From positions 616,330 to 653,117 of the forward strand of contig DF820455.1 in assembly GCA_000739515.1 (NCBI GenBank): a stretch of 36,788 nucleotides of DNA. Reading direction: 5' to 3'. Position 1 is the stretch's first letter. Every line of letters begins with the position of its first letter. Positions 8,833-18,073 of this stretch are shown in pieces. Under the pieces are notes generated by a model, which saw only the letters and a program-made list of their open reading frames with translations, did no database searches and was not told the origin of the DNA. This DNA comes from Candidatus Moduliflexus flocculans (GTDB lineage: Bacteria > Moduliflexota > Moduliflexia > Moduliflexales > Moduliflexaceae). The position numbers were made by a program, and so were the translations under genes.

Positions 8833-10934
8833 GATGCCAGATACTCCTTTCGAACGCCTGAAATTGGGAGCAGCACCTCAAAACTCGTCTGACCGGGTCG
8901 AGAGGTCAAGCGAATTTCCCCGTGATGGCGTTCCACGATTTGCTGGGCGATACCAAGCCCTAATCCAGAACCTTCTCCCTGATCTTTTGTCGTAAAATAC
9001 GGATCAAAAATTTTTCCCTGAATTTCCAGCGGGATCCCAGGCCCGGTATCAGTAATGCGCACTGCAATTTTTCGTTCTGCCGATGGCGTTAGCCTCGGTG
9101 AAATTTCTGCGCTGATGGCCTCATCAGATTCGTCATCCTGCGGCGATAAATAGGTTTCAATGGTCAGCATCCCCTGGCCTTTCATCGCCTGGATCGCGTT
9201 ATGAATGATATTTGTCCAGACCTGATTCAATTCGTTCGCATAGCAGGCGATTTTGGGGAGATCACTGAATTTTTTAACGACCTCAATCCCATATTTGAAC
9301 TGGCTTTGCAGGATAATCATTGTGGTTTCGATCCCTTCATGAATATCCACTTCTTCGACTTTTGCCTGATCCAGGCGGGAATAGAGTTTCAGCGCGTTCA
9401 CGATACGCGTAATCAGATGGATGCTGGTTTTGATGTCGCGCGAGGCAACAACGATTTTATAACATTTTTCCAAAAAATCGAGTACTCGTTCGGAATTATA
9501 CGCGCGCAATAATTGCAACAGATCGGCGTTGCGAGCCTCGCTCAACCCAAATCGCGCCATCTGCTTGGCAATATTTCGAATATTCGACAGCCCGCTGGTC
9601 TCCAGAGATTGTTCATAACGCCGCGTATCCTCTCGCAGCGACACGGTGCTTTTTCGCTCTTTTTCAAGCGATCCGATAAACTCAGAAATAATATTCAGCA
9701 GCATCGCCTGAGCGTCCGGCGGCAATGGCTCGCGCATCAGTTGGCGGAAGCTTTCTTCAATCGAAGCAAGCGCGGCCATCATGTTCGATGTGGCGGCATT
9801 AATCGCTCCGGCAGGCGTATTGATTTCATGTGCCACGCCTGCGACAAGCTGGCCGAGCGACGCCATTTTTTCCGATTGCACCAACTGTGCCTGCGTGTTT
9901 TTCAATTGGGTAATCGTCTTTTCAAGCTCAAGATTCGATTGTTCTAATTGCTTGAATAATAAGGCATTATCAAGAACGATGGAAGCCTCGTTCGTAAAAA
10001 CATGGAGGATATCAATCGTTTCCAAAGGAATCGCGTTCTCTTTTGTTGTGCCAATCCCCAAAATGCCGATCACGCTGTTGCGGATTTTCAGAGGAAACGC
10101 TAAAAACGTCGCCACTTGATGCTCATCATTCGCAGGTTTATGTTCCTGATACGCCAGATCGCCGTCTTTCAAGATCGTGACCTGCACATGCTCGATATGC
10201 TCTAATGGCTGATACGCCTTATATTCTTCAATGACGCGCTGTTTAATGGTTTGCAGAAACTGGCGGCTGACTGGCGGCGCTAAAAACAAAAAATTGTGAT
10301 AGAGTTTTTCTTCCTGAAGAAAAATTGATGCCACCTGAAATTCGCAAATTCTGGCAAGCAGACTGAAAATAGATTGAATCGAGGTGAAAAACGAGTGCAT
10401 GTTGATCGCCAGATAACTCAATTCATTGACAATGGTCGCCTGAAATAATTGCTGATCGAGAATATGGTTGACTTGCTCCAACACCGAAACTTCTGTAATC
10501 GGCGGCGGCGTTTCATCCGCCTGATGTTTTGGGATTCCGCGCGGCTCTCTGCCTCCAGCCTCGTTTTTGCTTCGCTCAACCGCCAGCCTGATCTTCGAAA
10601 AGAGTTCCTCTTCCGCCTCGAAATCTTTGGTAATAAAATCATCCGCGCCGGTTGACATCCCCCAAAACCGGTCTTTTTTCTGCCCTCTTGAGGTCAAAAT
10701 AATAATTGGAATGCTTTTGGTGCGCTCATCGCTTTTCAACAGCCGGCAGACTTGGTAACCAGTCATCTTCGGCATTTCGATGTCCAACAGCACCAAATCC
10801 GGACAGACCTGATAGGTTTTCGCAATCGCCTCAATCCCATCAGACGCGCTTACCACCTCAAATCCCTGCGTTTCCAGCAAAAAACGGACGACTTCTATGA
10901 TCGTAGGGCTATCGTCAGCAATCAATATTTTCAT
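8829..10934 (-). CDS. hybrid sensor: receiver-GAF-histidine kinase
   Basis: A 701-residue cytoplasmic protein. Residues 1-120 form a receiver domain (acid pair D7-D8, phospho-acceptor D51 in LLDIEMP, T/S in ILTSRG, Lys in ITKDF). Residues about 170-320 look like a GAF sensor domain, followed by a coiled coil (about 325-355). The dimerisation helix has VAGVAHEINTP (phospho-His369) and a long insert before the ATPase domain. That domain has N-box NQVWTNIIHNAIQAM, G1 DTGPGIP and G2 GEGSGLGLGIA. No membrane helix is seen. An N-terminal receiver suggests it takes phosphate from, or is gated by, another kinase, most simply the CheA-type protein encoded just upstream (20-base gap). Its ATGA overlap with a glycosyltransferase gene suggests control of polysaccharide production. 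Confidence 0.93.
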   Translation of the reverse strand: MKILIADDSPTIIEVVRFLLETQGFEVVSASDGIEAIAKTYQVCPDLVLLDIEMPKMTGYQVCRLLKSDERTKSIPIIILTSRGQKKDRFWGMSTGADDFITKDFEAEEELFSKIRLAVERSKNEAGGREPRGIPKHQADETPPPITEVSVLEQVNHILDQQLFQATIVNELSYLAINMHSFFTSIQSIFSLLARICEFQVASIFLQEEKLYHNFLFLAPPVSRQFLQTIKQRVIEEYKAYQPLEHIEHVQVTILKDGDLAYQEHKPANDEHQVATFLAFPLKIRNSVIGILGIGTTKENAIPLETIDILHVFTNEASIVLDNALLFKQLEQSNLELEKTITQLKNTQAQLVQSEKMASLGQLVAGVAHEINTPAGAINAATSNMMAALASIEESFRQLMREPLPPDAQAMLLNIISEFIGSLEKERKSTVSLREDTRRYEQSLETSGLSNIRNIAKQMARFGLSEARNADLLQLLRAYNSERVLDFLEKCYKIVVASRDIKTSIHLITRIVNALKLYSRLDQAKVEEVDIHEGIETTMIILQSQFKYGIEVVKKFSDLPKIACYANELNQVWTNIIHNAIQAMKGQGMLTIETYLSPQDDESDEAISAEISPRLTPSAERKIAVRITDTGPGIPLEIQGKIFDPYFTTKDQGEGSGLGLGIAQQIVERHHGEIRLTSRPGQTSFEVLLPISGVRKEYLAS

Positions 10935-10954
10935 CAGAAAAAACTCCGCCGCAC

Positions 10955-13141
10955 TTACACCAGGCTTTTGATCGTCTCAAGGAGTCGGTGTTGTTCGAAA
11001 TTTCCTTTGGTAATATAGGCATTCGCTCCGACCTGAAGTCCGCGTTTTTTATCGCATTCCCGCGCCAATGAGGTCACGATAATCACAGGGACATTGGCAT
11101 ACTTCGGCATCTGGCGCAAGTGTTGCGTGAAGGTAAACCCATCCATGCGAGGCATTTCAATATCCGTAATAATCGCCGCGTATGTCGTCTGCTCAAGATG
11201 TTCAAGCGCGTCAACGCCGTCGTTAGCAATATCAACGAGATACCCGGACATTTCTAAAATATATTTCTCGATTTCTGCCGTATTCATTGAATCCTCGACC
11301 ACTAAAATGCGCGGGGCGGCCTGGGATTGAGGCGCGACCAGCGTTGAAGGCATCTCAAACGACATCCTGGTAATTCGCGCCAGCACCTCGGGCAGATGCA
11401 GAATCAGCATAATCGTATTATAGCTCGAAATCGCTGCTCCCGCAATCATGTTGGTGGCATTTCTGATATGCTGAGGCAGTTGTTTCACGACCACATCTTG
11501 CTCGTCTATAATCGCGTCCACAATCAGGCCGATGCGCTTGCCCTGAGCGTGCGCGATCAACACAAAATATTGCTCGCGTGGAGCAGCGGAAACAGAACGG
11601 CATTGCAATACCCTGCCAAGTTCGATTAAAAAAATCAATTGGTTTCGATGACGAATCGCCAGATGGCCGGTAATGAGAAGACATTCTTGAACAGGCACAT
11701 GAAGCGTTTCCTCAATCGCGTCAATCGGGATGGCAAATATATTCTCATGAGCGATAATAATTAAACTGCGCAGCGACGTCAGCGAAACCGGCACTGTTAA
11801 CGCGCATATCGTGCCTTTTCGGGGCGTTGAGGCGAGTGATACCATGCCTTTGAGCGTCTCGATTGAGGATTTCACAATATCCATCCCCATTCCGCGCCCC
11901 GATATATCAGTAATTAACTCACTCGTGCTCAGGCGCGGCCAAAACGCTAAATTCATCGCTTCCGCCTCCGACATGTTCTGAGCGGCTTCCTCTGTCAGCA
12001 TCCCACGCTGAATCGCCCGCTCTTTGAGCTTTTCATATTGAATTCCCTGCCCATCGTCGGCAACTTCAATGCGAATATGCTCGCTCTGGTGTGAGGCGGA
12101 AATCGTAATCAGGCCGGTAGGAGATTTACCTTGTTTCGTTCGTTCTTCAGGGAGTTCGATGCCATGATCAATGCAATTGCGCAGTAAATGATTGAGAGGG
12201 GCCTCCAGTTGTTCAATGATTTTTTTATCCAACGTCGTGTCTTCTCCGACAATTCGGATGTCAATCTGTTTTCGCGCATCTTTCGCCATATCGCGCACCG
12301 CTCGCGGAAAACGCTCGAAAATTGAAGCGAGCGGGAGCATACGCATATTGAGCACCTCTTCGTATAATTCTGTCAGCGCCATATCACGCGCAGCGAAATC
12401 ATCTTGTTCCATGCGAAACAGGAGTTCAATGTCTTTTAACAAGCACAGGCTTTGCTGAAGGAGAGGATCAACATCATGCTGGCGAGTTCCACGAAACTGT
12501 TGCAATGCTTTTATCAGAGCCTTCGCTTTTTGCTGGACTTCTTTCATCGTGCCGAGGCGATATCCTGATTTTTTATGGCCGATCACAATTTCCCCGATTA
12601 ATCTGATCGCATGGTCTAATTTTTCCACAGCAACCCGGATAGTTTCGACCCCTTTTGCTGCCTCAACCGAGAGAGGCTCAACGTGTTCTTCCAGCAGCGG
12701 CGTCGAATATGACGTATCTTCAAGGAGTTCAGCCGCGCCGGACACGACAAAATCTCGCCCTTGCGCGGCCTGGATCAATGCGTCGCAGATCGGCGCAATA
12801 TTCAGCGATTCGGCCTTGTCATGCTGAGCCGTTTGAATGCATGCGCTGAGCAGATCGATGCTGCTGAAGAGCAATTCGATGACGGATGGAGTCAGAGTAA
12901 TTTCTTTATCTTGCAAGGCAATCAGCACATCTTCGATATGGTGGGTGAGTTGACTAATCTGTTCAATGTGAAGAATATTCGCAGAGCCTTTCAGTGTATG
13001 GACAGAGCGCAGGATATGTTTCAAACGTTCCGTTTGTTGAGGCGCTTTTTCTAATTGAATCAGCCCTTCGTTGACGGTTTGAATCACGTCATTCGCTTCT
13101 TGCGTAAATTTACCAATGAAAATCGTTCGATCAAATTTCAT
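10955..13141 (-). CDS. CheA-type histidine kinase with C-terminal receiver domain
   Basis: I place the start at the ATG at 13141 (MKFDRTIFIGKFTQEAND), where Hpt homology begins; the frame is open to 13249 and the ribosome site is weak in both places. The protein has 728 residues. Domains in order: Hpt (HTLKGSA, phospho-His48), linker, P3/ATPase region (LNHLLRNCIDHGIE as N-box, VADDGQGI, then SGRGMGMDIV), CheW-like domain (about 450-580), and a receiver domain with D660 in ITDIEMPRMDG. This is the CheA-CheY fusion layout used by chemosensory systems such as Frz/Pil-Chp-like or alternative-function clusters. No methyl-accepting receptor, CheW, CheR or CheB gene is in the window. It probably passes phosphate to its own receiver and perhaps to the receiver-GAF kinase downstream. 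Confidence 0.92.
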   Translation of the reverse strand: MKFDRTIFIGKFTQEANDVIQTVNEGLIQLEKAPQQTERLKHILRSVHTLKGSANILHIEQISQLTHHIEDVLIALQDKEITLTPSVIELLFSSIDLLSACIQTAQHDKAESLNIAPICDALIQAAQGRDFVVSGAAELLEDTSYSTPLLEEHVEPLSVEAAKGVETIRVAVEKLDHAIRLIGEIVIGHKKSGYRLGTMKEVQQKAKALIKALQQFRGTRQHDVDPLLQQSLCLLKDIELLFRMEQDDFAARDMALTELYEEVLNMRMLPLASIFERFPRAVRDMAKDARKQIDIRIVGEDTTLDKKIIEQLEAPLNHLLRNCIDHGIELPEERTKQGKSPTGLITISASHQSEHIRIEVADDGQGIQYEKLKERAIQRGMLTEEAAQNMSEAEAMNLAFWPRLSTSELITDISGRGMGMDIVKSSIETLKGMVSLASTPRKGTICALTVPVSLTSLRSLIIIAHENIFAIPIDAIEETLHVPVQECLLITGHLAIRHRNQLIFLIELGRVLQCRSVSAAPREQYFVLIAHAQGKRIGLIVDAIIDEQDVVVKQLPQHIRNATNMIAGAAISSYNTIMLILHLPEVLARITRMSFEMPSTLVAPQSQAAPRILVVEDSMNTAEIEKYILEMSGYLVDIANDGVDALEHLEQTTYAAIITDIEMPRMDGFTFTQHLRQMPKYANVPVIIVTSLARECDKKRGLQVGANAYITKGNFEQHRLLETIKSLV

Positions 13142-13443
13142 ATCCACAGATTGTGTGATGCGCAAAGCCCGGATTGTCAGAATTGTTCCACCATGCCAAC
13201 GCCTCCCGCAGACAACAAATCGTTGTCGCTCCCCGCATGTTTTGTCCACTAAAAATTGATGAAATTATGTGTAAATCCTTTGAAATCAAAGAAAGAGGAT
13301 CATATCTTCTCGCATAAATTCAGCTTGACAAGAAGTCGCATCGCCTGATTATTGGAGAGTATTGACTTGATAATTTGTAAGAAGTCGAGTTCATTCGCAT
13401 GACCGCGTGAAATTTCTTGTGGCTTCATTTAACGCCTTATCGT
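13142..13443. promoter_or_regulatory. divergent intergenic region between the CheA-type kinase and DUF58 genes
   Basis: About 300 bases without a recognisable gene separate two divergently transcribed operons, so promoters for both should lie here. On the plus strand a TTGACA occurs at 13325-13330 with only a poor -10 match (ATTATT) 17 bases later, so I do not call a promoter. I see no strong inverted repeat. Confidence 0.4.
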
Positions 13444-14796
13444 ATGATTGTTCCACGCACACGTTTATTATTCTGGTTCGCGCTCATCACGCTGCCGCTC
13501 TCATTAGTCGGCGCAATGGCATCCTCAGCCTTGCTGTCGCTCGCCGGAACCTTGGCGTTTATTCTGCTTGCTATTGTTGACGCAACGCTCTCTTTCGGCG
13601 CACTGCGCGGAATTCGCGTTGAATTGCCAGACACCATCCGCTTTTCAAAAAACCGCGAAGGCGCAATCGAAGTAACGGTTACGCATTCTGGCGCGGCGAA
13701 TCGAAATATGCGCGTTGGGCTTGCGTTGCCGACAGCCTTCCAATCGCCGCATGAAGACCTGACGACAATGTTGCCTCACGACCAGCAGCAGGTTCGATTG
13801 ATATGGCCGTGCCTGCCGCAAAAACGGGGGCAATTCCGCCTGGAAACCTGCTATCTTGAAACGCCGTCTCCGTTGGGTTTATGGGCATGGCGCGACAGCG
13901 TGCCGGTCAGTAGCGAGTTGCGCGTGTATCCAGATTTATCGCGAGAGCGGAACAACCTGGCGGCGCTATTTCTGAATCGCGGCAGTTTCGGCGTCCACGC
14001 GCAACGGCAGATCGGCAAAGGCCGGGAATTTGAAAAATTGCGCGAATACATGCCTGGCGACAGTTTCGAGGATATTCACTGGAAAGCGACCGCCAAACGA
14101 GGCCGCCCGATTACAAAAGTCTTTCAAATCGAGCGAACGCAGGAAGTTTATGTGTTAGTGGATACCTCGCGGCTGAGCGCGCGCCCGGCGCGACCCCTCG
14201 AAAGCGCCGCCGACCAGCCAGAACCGACCGAGACAATTCTGGAACGCTTCATCACGGCGGCGATGATTCTTGGCCTTGCTGCGCAAAAACAGGGCGATCT
14301 GTTCGGCGTGGCGGCGTTCGGCAGCCAGATGCATACGTTCGTGCGAGCGAAAACCGGCAAAATGCATTACGGCGCATGCCGCGATGCTCTGTACCGTCTT
14401 GAGCCTGAGCGCGGCAATCCTGATTTCGACGAACTCTGTTCATTTCTCCGCCTTCGGCTGCGGCGACGGGCATTGCTCATCGTATTAACGAACCTGGATG
14501 ATCCGGTTCTTTCGGAAAATTTTATAAAAAATATCAACCTGATCCACCGCCAACACCTTGTTCTGGTCAATATGCTGCGCCCACCGGCTGCGCATCCGCT
14601 GTTCTCGAATTCGAACGTCTCGTCGGTAGGCGACCTCTATCGCGAACTGGGCGGCCATCTGCTCTGGCGCGATTTACAGGAATTGGAATACGCCTTGCAG
14701 CATCGCGGCGTCAATTTTTCACTGTTGAGCGATGAAAAGATGTGCGTTGATTTAGTGTCGCAGTATATCGGAGTCAAACGGCGGCAATTGCTCTGA
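13444..14796 (+). CDS. DUF58 domain-containing protein
   Basis: Start taken as ATG 13444 (MIVPRTRLLFWF); an upstream TTG at 13417 is possible but less likely. The protein has 450 residues. Two N-terminal membrane helices (about residues 6-25 and 30-50) precede a beta-rich region and then the DUF58 core at about 190-230, with GSFGVHAQRQIGKGREFEKLREYMPGDSFEDIHWKATAK, in which R-x-Y-x-x-G-D and I-x-W are the family hallmarks. A von Willebrand A-like region follows (VYVLVDTSR). DUF58 proteins normally sit beside MoxR AAA ATPases and help assemble or activate envelope complexes. Here MoxR is absent, but the SpoIIM-like and RDD genes that often accompany it follow on the same strand. Confidence 0.87.
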   Translation: MIVPRTRLLFWFALITLPLSLVGAMASSALLSLAGTLAFILLAIVDATLSFGALRGIRVELPDTIRFSKNREGAIEVTVTHSGAANRNMRVGLALPTAFQSPHEDLTTMLPHDQQQVRLIWPCLPQKRGQFRLETCYLETPSPLGLWAWRDSVPVSSELRVYPDLSRERNNLAALFLNRGSFGVHAQRQIGKGREFEKLREYMPGDSFEDIHWKATAKRGRPITKVFQIERTQEVYVLVDTSRLSARPARPLESAADQPEPTETILERFITAAMILGLAAQKQGDLFGVAAFGSQMHTFVRAKTGKMHYGACRDALYRLEPERGNPDFDELCSFLRLRLRRRALLIVLTNLDDPVLSENFIKNINLIHRQHLVLVNMLRPPAAHPLFSNSNVSSVGDLYRELGGHLLWRDLQELEYALQHRGVNFSLLSDEKMCVDLVSQYIGVKRRQLL

Positions 14797-14807
14797 ATCG
14801 TCGTACC

Positions 14808-14855
14808 GCGAACGTCCTCGTTCGCAATCGTTTTCGGGCGAACGAGGACATTCGC
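14808..14855. repeat. long imperfect inverted repeat between DUF58 and SpoIIM-like genes
   Basis: The 18-base arms 14808-14825 and 14838-14855 pair with one mismatch around a 12-base loop (GCGAACGTCCTCGTTCGC against GCGAACGAGGACATTCGC). The palindrome fills most of the 73-base gap between two genes of one operon and has no T-run. It looks like a dispersed palindromic repeat or an intercistronic RNA hairpin. Confidence 0.75.
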
Positions 14856-14869
14856 AGCACGAAGGACTT

Positions 14870-15868
14870 ATGATTCTCGATTTGCAAAAATTTATTTCCG
14901 ATGAAAAGCCGTATTGGAGCGAATTAGACGAACTGCTCACGCGATTGGAACGCGATGCATTCGGCAAAATGGATGTGGTGCAGGTTCAGCGCTTTCATTA
15001 TCTCTATCAGCGCGCGTCGGCGGATTTGGCGAAAGTCAGCGGCTTTTCAGCGGAAGCCGATATTCGGCGTTATTTGGAAGCGTTAGTCGCGCGCACTTAC
15101 GCCGAGGTGCATGAAGTCCGCCAGAAATCGCGGCGATTCAAGCCCATAGATTGGTTTTTTGTCATTTTTCCGCAAACGTTTCGGCGACATATTCACGCCT
15201 TTGCGCTCGCAGTGACTGTCACCCTGATCGGAACAATTTTTGGCGCGATTGCCATTGGACTTGACCCCGACGCAAAAGCGATCATTATGCCGTTTCCCCA
15301 TCTCAAAGGTTCCCCATCCGAACGGGTTGCGGAAGAGGAAAAATCCCAGGAAGACCGGATGGCCGGGCATAAAAGTTCGTTCGCAGGTTATTTAATGACC
15401 CACAACACCAGAGTGTCGATCTTTACGTTTGCGTTAGGCGCGACCTACGGCGTTGGCACGGTGATCATGTTGTTTTATAATGGCGTGATTCTCGGCGGCG
15501 TCGCGAGCGATTACGTGCTGGCTGGCGAGACGCCGTTCCTGCTCGGCTGGCTGCTGCCGCATGGGTCTATCGAAATTCCGGCAATTCTGCTGGCCGGACA
15601 GGCCGGACTCGTCCTCGCAAGCGCTGTGATCGGCTGGGGGAAGCGCATGTCGCTGAAAGCGCGATTGCGGCAAGTCAGCGGCGATATGGTGACGCTGATA
15701 TTCAGCCTTGCGCTGATGCTCGTCTGGGCGGGATTCGTCGAATCGTTTTTGTCGCAATATCACGAGCCGGTCATTCCCTATAGCGTAAAAATCGGGTTCG
15801 GCGTGGCGGAACTGATGGCGCTCGCATTATTTCTCAGCCTGGCCGGACGAAAAACAGGAGCGGCATGA
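14870..15868 (+). CDS. SpoIIM-like (DUF95) membrane protein
   Basis: A 332-residue protein with a soluble N-terminal ~110 residues (motif SDEKPYWSELDELLTR; FHYLYQRASADLA) followed by about six membrane helices. The DUF95 hallmark is the stretch TRVSIFTFALGATYGVGTVIMLFYNGVILG with later LPHGSIEIPAILLAGQAGL. The same fold is found in the stage II sporulation protein M of Bacillus, which works in peptidoglycan remodelling during engulfment, but the family is widespread in non-sporulating bacteria in DUF58/RDD clusters. No sporulation gene is seen here. GAAGGA just before the ATG (14859-14867 region) is a usable ribosome site. It overlaps the next gene by ATGA. Confidence 0.88.
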   Translation: MILDLQKFISDEKPYWSELDELLTRLERDAFGKMDVVQVQRFHYLYQRASADLAKVSGFSAEADIRRYLEALVARTYAEVHEVRQKSRRFKPIDWFFVIFPQTFRRHIHAFALAVTVTLIGTIFGAIAIGLDPDAKAIIMPFPHLKGSPSERVAEEEKSQEDRMAGHKSSFAGYLMTHNTRVSIFTFALGATYGVGTVIMLFYNGVILGGVASDYVLAGETPFLLGWLLPHGSIEIPAILLAGQAGLVLASAVIGWGKRMSLKARLRQVSGDMVTLIFSLALMLVWAGFVESFLSQYHEPVIPYSVKIGFGVAELMALALFLSLAGRKTGAA

Positions 15869-16626
15869 TTCCCAGCAAAACCAACACCTTGCAGATGACG
15901 ACGCCAGAAGGGATTGTTTTCGCGTTAAATCTCGCCAGCCCGATCACGCGCTTTTTAGCCTATGCGATAGATTTAGCCTGCATTTCGGCATTTACAACTA
16001 TTCTTGGCGCCATTATCGGTCTCTTAGACATTCTCAGTTCCGACATCGCATCCGGCGCCATGTTCGTCGCCTATTTCGGCCTCCAAATCGGCTATGGCAT
16101 TCTGTTCGAATGGCTCTGGCGAGGTCAAACAATCGGCAAGCGCTTGCTCAAGCTTCGCGTCATGGACGCCCAGGGGTTGCATCTGCATTTCAGCCAGATT
16201 GTGATTCGCAATCTGCTTCGTTTCGTGGATAGTTTGCCGCTCTTTTATCTTGTCGGCGGCGCAGCCTGTTTGTTCAGCCGCTACGCTCAGCGGCTCGGCG
16301 ATCTCGCCGCCAATACAATTGTCGTCAGAACTGTTGACGTGGCAGCGCCAGATCTTGACCAGATTCTTGCAGGGAAATATAACTCACTCAGAAATTATCC
16401 GCATTTAATGGCACGTCTGCGACAACGCACCACGTTGCAAGAAGCCGACATTGCGCTCCGCGCCGTTTTGCGGCGCAATGAATTCGAGCCAGGCGACCGG
16501 CTCAATCTGTTTGCCCTGATTGCCGCGCATTTTAAAGAATTCGTCGAATTTCCGCAAGAAGCGATTGACGGCATCAGCGACGAACAATACGTCAGGAACA
16601 TCGTTGATGTGTTATTTCGAGGATAG
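15865..16626 (+). CDS. RDD-family membrane protein
   Basis: A 253-residue protein. The RDD domain spans about residues 20-150: the first helix carries the R-x-x-A-Y-x-I-D motif (SPITRFLAYAIDLACIS), and WRGQTIGKRLLKLRVMD follows the second helix. A third pair of helices is near FVDSLPLFYLVGGAACLFS, with RLGDLAANTIVVR after it. Residues 165-253 form a soluble tail. RDD proteins are membrane proteins of mostly unknown transport or envelope role. The ATGA overlap with the SpoIIM-like gene shows coupled translation and a shared complex or pathway is plausible. Confidence 0.9.
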   Translation: MIPSKTNTLQMTTPEGIVFALNLASPITRFLAYAIDLACISAFTTILGAIIGLLDILSSDIASGAMFVAYFGLQIGYGILFEWLWRGQTIGKRLLKLRVMDAQGLHLHFSQIVIRNLLRFVDSLPLFYLVGGAACLFSRYAQRLGDLAANTIVVRTVDVAAPDLDQILAGKYNSLRNYPHLMARLRQRTTLQEADIALRAVLRRNEFEPGDRLNLFALIAAHFKEFVEFPQEAIDGISDEQYVRNIVDVLFRG

Positions 16627-16643
16627 TTTGGACGGCGAACACG

Positions 16644-16706
16644 CCAGCGCTGAACATTCGCGCTGGCACCGACAAGCGCGGCGAAAATCAGTGGCGCTTG
16701 TCGGTG
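16644..16706. terminator. tandem hairpins between convergent RDD and dnaN genes, probable bidirectional terminator
   Basis: Two stems lie between the converging genes: CCAGCGC/GCGCTGG (16644-16650 with 16660-16666) and the perfect 13-base pair CACCGACAAGCGC/GCGCTTGTCGGTG (16667-16679 with 16694-16706). On the plus strand a pyrimidine-rich run (GTTTCTCTTTTTAT) follows a few bases later. No T-run is evident on the minus side, so termination for dnaN is less certain. Confidence 0.55.
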
Positions 16707-16720
16707 ACAGGTTTCTCTTT

Positions 16721-17833
16721 TTATACTCGCATTGGCATGACAACGCAAGCAAATCCGGTATCATCGTCGCCATTCGATGAAAACAGGCCAGGACTGAGCG
16801 AGTCATTGATGCCGATCCGAACTTCGTTGCCGCTGATCACGCTTAAAAAATCCATGATATAGCGCGCATTAAAGCCGATCGTCAATTCTTCGCCATTATA
16901 TTCGACAGGCATCACTTCCCGCGCTTCTCCGAGATTCGGGTCGTTCGAGGTGAGAGCAAGCTGCCCTTCGCTCAAATGGAATTTGACGAGGCGCGTGTCA
17001 CTGCACAATAACGCGACGCGGCGCAAAACTCGTGAAAATTCCTCCCGATTTGCCACAAGAGAGAAACGCGAATCGGACGGGATCACCTGCTTATAATCCG
17101 GGAATTGGGCTTCAATCAGTCGAGAAACCAGCATTGTGCCTTCTTTGCGGAACGCAATCTGATTATCGCCGAGATTGATCGACATGGAGCCATCGGTTTC
17201 GCACAATTTTTTAACTTCAGTGATCGCTTTCAGCGGAATGATGACATCTTTGGCGTCTTCACCGGACAATTCAAGTTGGTATGGACGCTTGATCAGCGCA
17301 AGCCGGTGGCCATCAGTTGCGACCATCGAAAGCTCCTGATTGCCGATGGAGAACAGAACGCCGGTCAACGCGTAACGCGATTCGTCGTGGGATACGGCAA
17401 ATGACGTTTTGCCAATCATTTCCCGAAGTGTCGCCTGTGGCAGCATCACGATGTCTTGTGTCGGCAACGTCGGCAATTCAGGGAAATCAACTTTCGATAA
17501 TCCCGCGAGTCTAAAATTCGCTTTCAGGCATTCAATTGTAACCCAATTTTTTTCGTCAACCGTGAGCGTGACTGTGGCTTCTGGTAATTCGCGTAAGATC
17601 TCAAAGAGTTTTTGCGCTGGAATGGTAATGCTTCCGCCGGTGGTTTCGCTGACCGGGAGCACTGTTGACATCCCAACTTCCAAATTCGTGGCGATCAGTT
17701 TCAACGAATTATCTTCCTGCGATGCGTCGAATAAGATATTGGCTAAGACTGGAATCGTGTTTTTCTTGTCCACGACATTCTGAACGCGCTGAACTCCATC
17801 AAGTAAATTCTGTTTTTCAATTCTGATTTGCAT
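16721..17833 (-). CDS. dnaN: DNA polymerase III beta subunit (sliding clamp)
   Basis: A 370-residue protein, the normal length for the family, with the three repeated clamp domains. It starts MQIRIEKQNLLDGVQRVQNVVDKKNTIPVLANILFDA and ends with the characteristic VVMPMRV. Internal landmarks include TDGHRLAL (middle domain) and GFNARYIMDFLSVI with NDSLSPGLF in the third domain. It forms a dimeric ring on DNA that tethers polymerase III and other partners through its hydrophobic cleft. GGAAGGAA lies 8-15 bases upstream of the ATG. It is downstream of dnaA on the same strand, separated by the putative origin. Confidence 0.98.
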   Translation of the reverse strand: MQIRIEKQNLLDGVQRVQNVVDKKNTIPVLANILFDASQEDNSLKLIATNLEVGMSTVLPVSETTGGSITIPAQKLFEILRELPEATVTLTVDEKNWVTIECLKANFRLAGLSKVDFPELPTLPTQDIVMLPQATLREMIGKTSFAVSHDESRYALTGVLFSIGNQELSMVATDGHRLALIKRPYQLELSGEDAKDVIIPLKAITEVKKLCETDGSMSINLGDNQIAFRKEGTMLVSRLIEAQFPDYKQVIPSDSRFSLVANREEFSRVLRRVALLCSDTRLVKFHLSEGQLALTSNDPNLGEAREVMPVEYNGEELTIGFNARYIMDFLSVISGNEVRIGINDSLSPGLFSSNGDDDTGFACVVMPMRV

Positions 17834-18064
17834 ACATCGTTCCTTCCTTCTTTTTCAGGGGTTCCTCAAACCTGACTCCTTATACGAACCGCGTCATTCG
17901 CAACGCTATCGTTCACGAAATTTTTCGTTCTGCTCATTTCTGATGAATAGAGACAATTATGAACTCCCTATCATAAGCCTGTTGTTCAGGCAACTATTTT
18001 TTCAAAAAACGATCATTTTCTCGCATTTTTTCGAAATCGTGATGCGAAAAGAATTTTTCCGTAG

Positions 18065-18073
18065 TTATTCACA
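18065..18073 (+). promoter_or_regulatory. DnaA box (TTATTCACA)
   Basis: Exact match to TTATNCACA next to the A+T-rich tract of the dnaA-dnaN gap. Confidence 0.65.

Noticed and set aside
14870..15868. SpoIIM-like protein as evidence of a spore-former
   Set aside because: DUF95 proteins are widespread in DUF58/RDD clusters of non-sporulating bacteria, and no other sporulation gene is seen.
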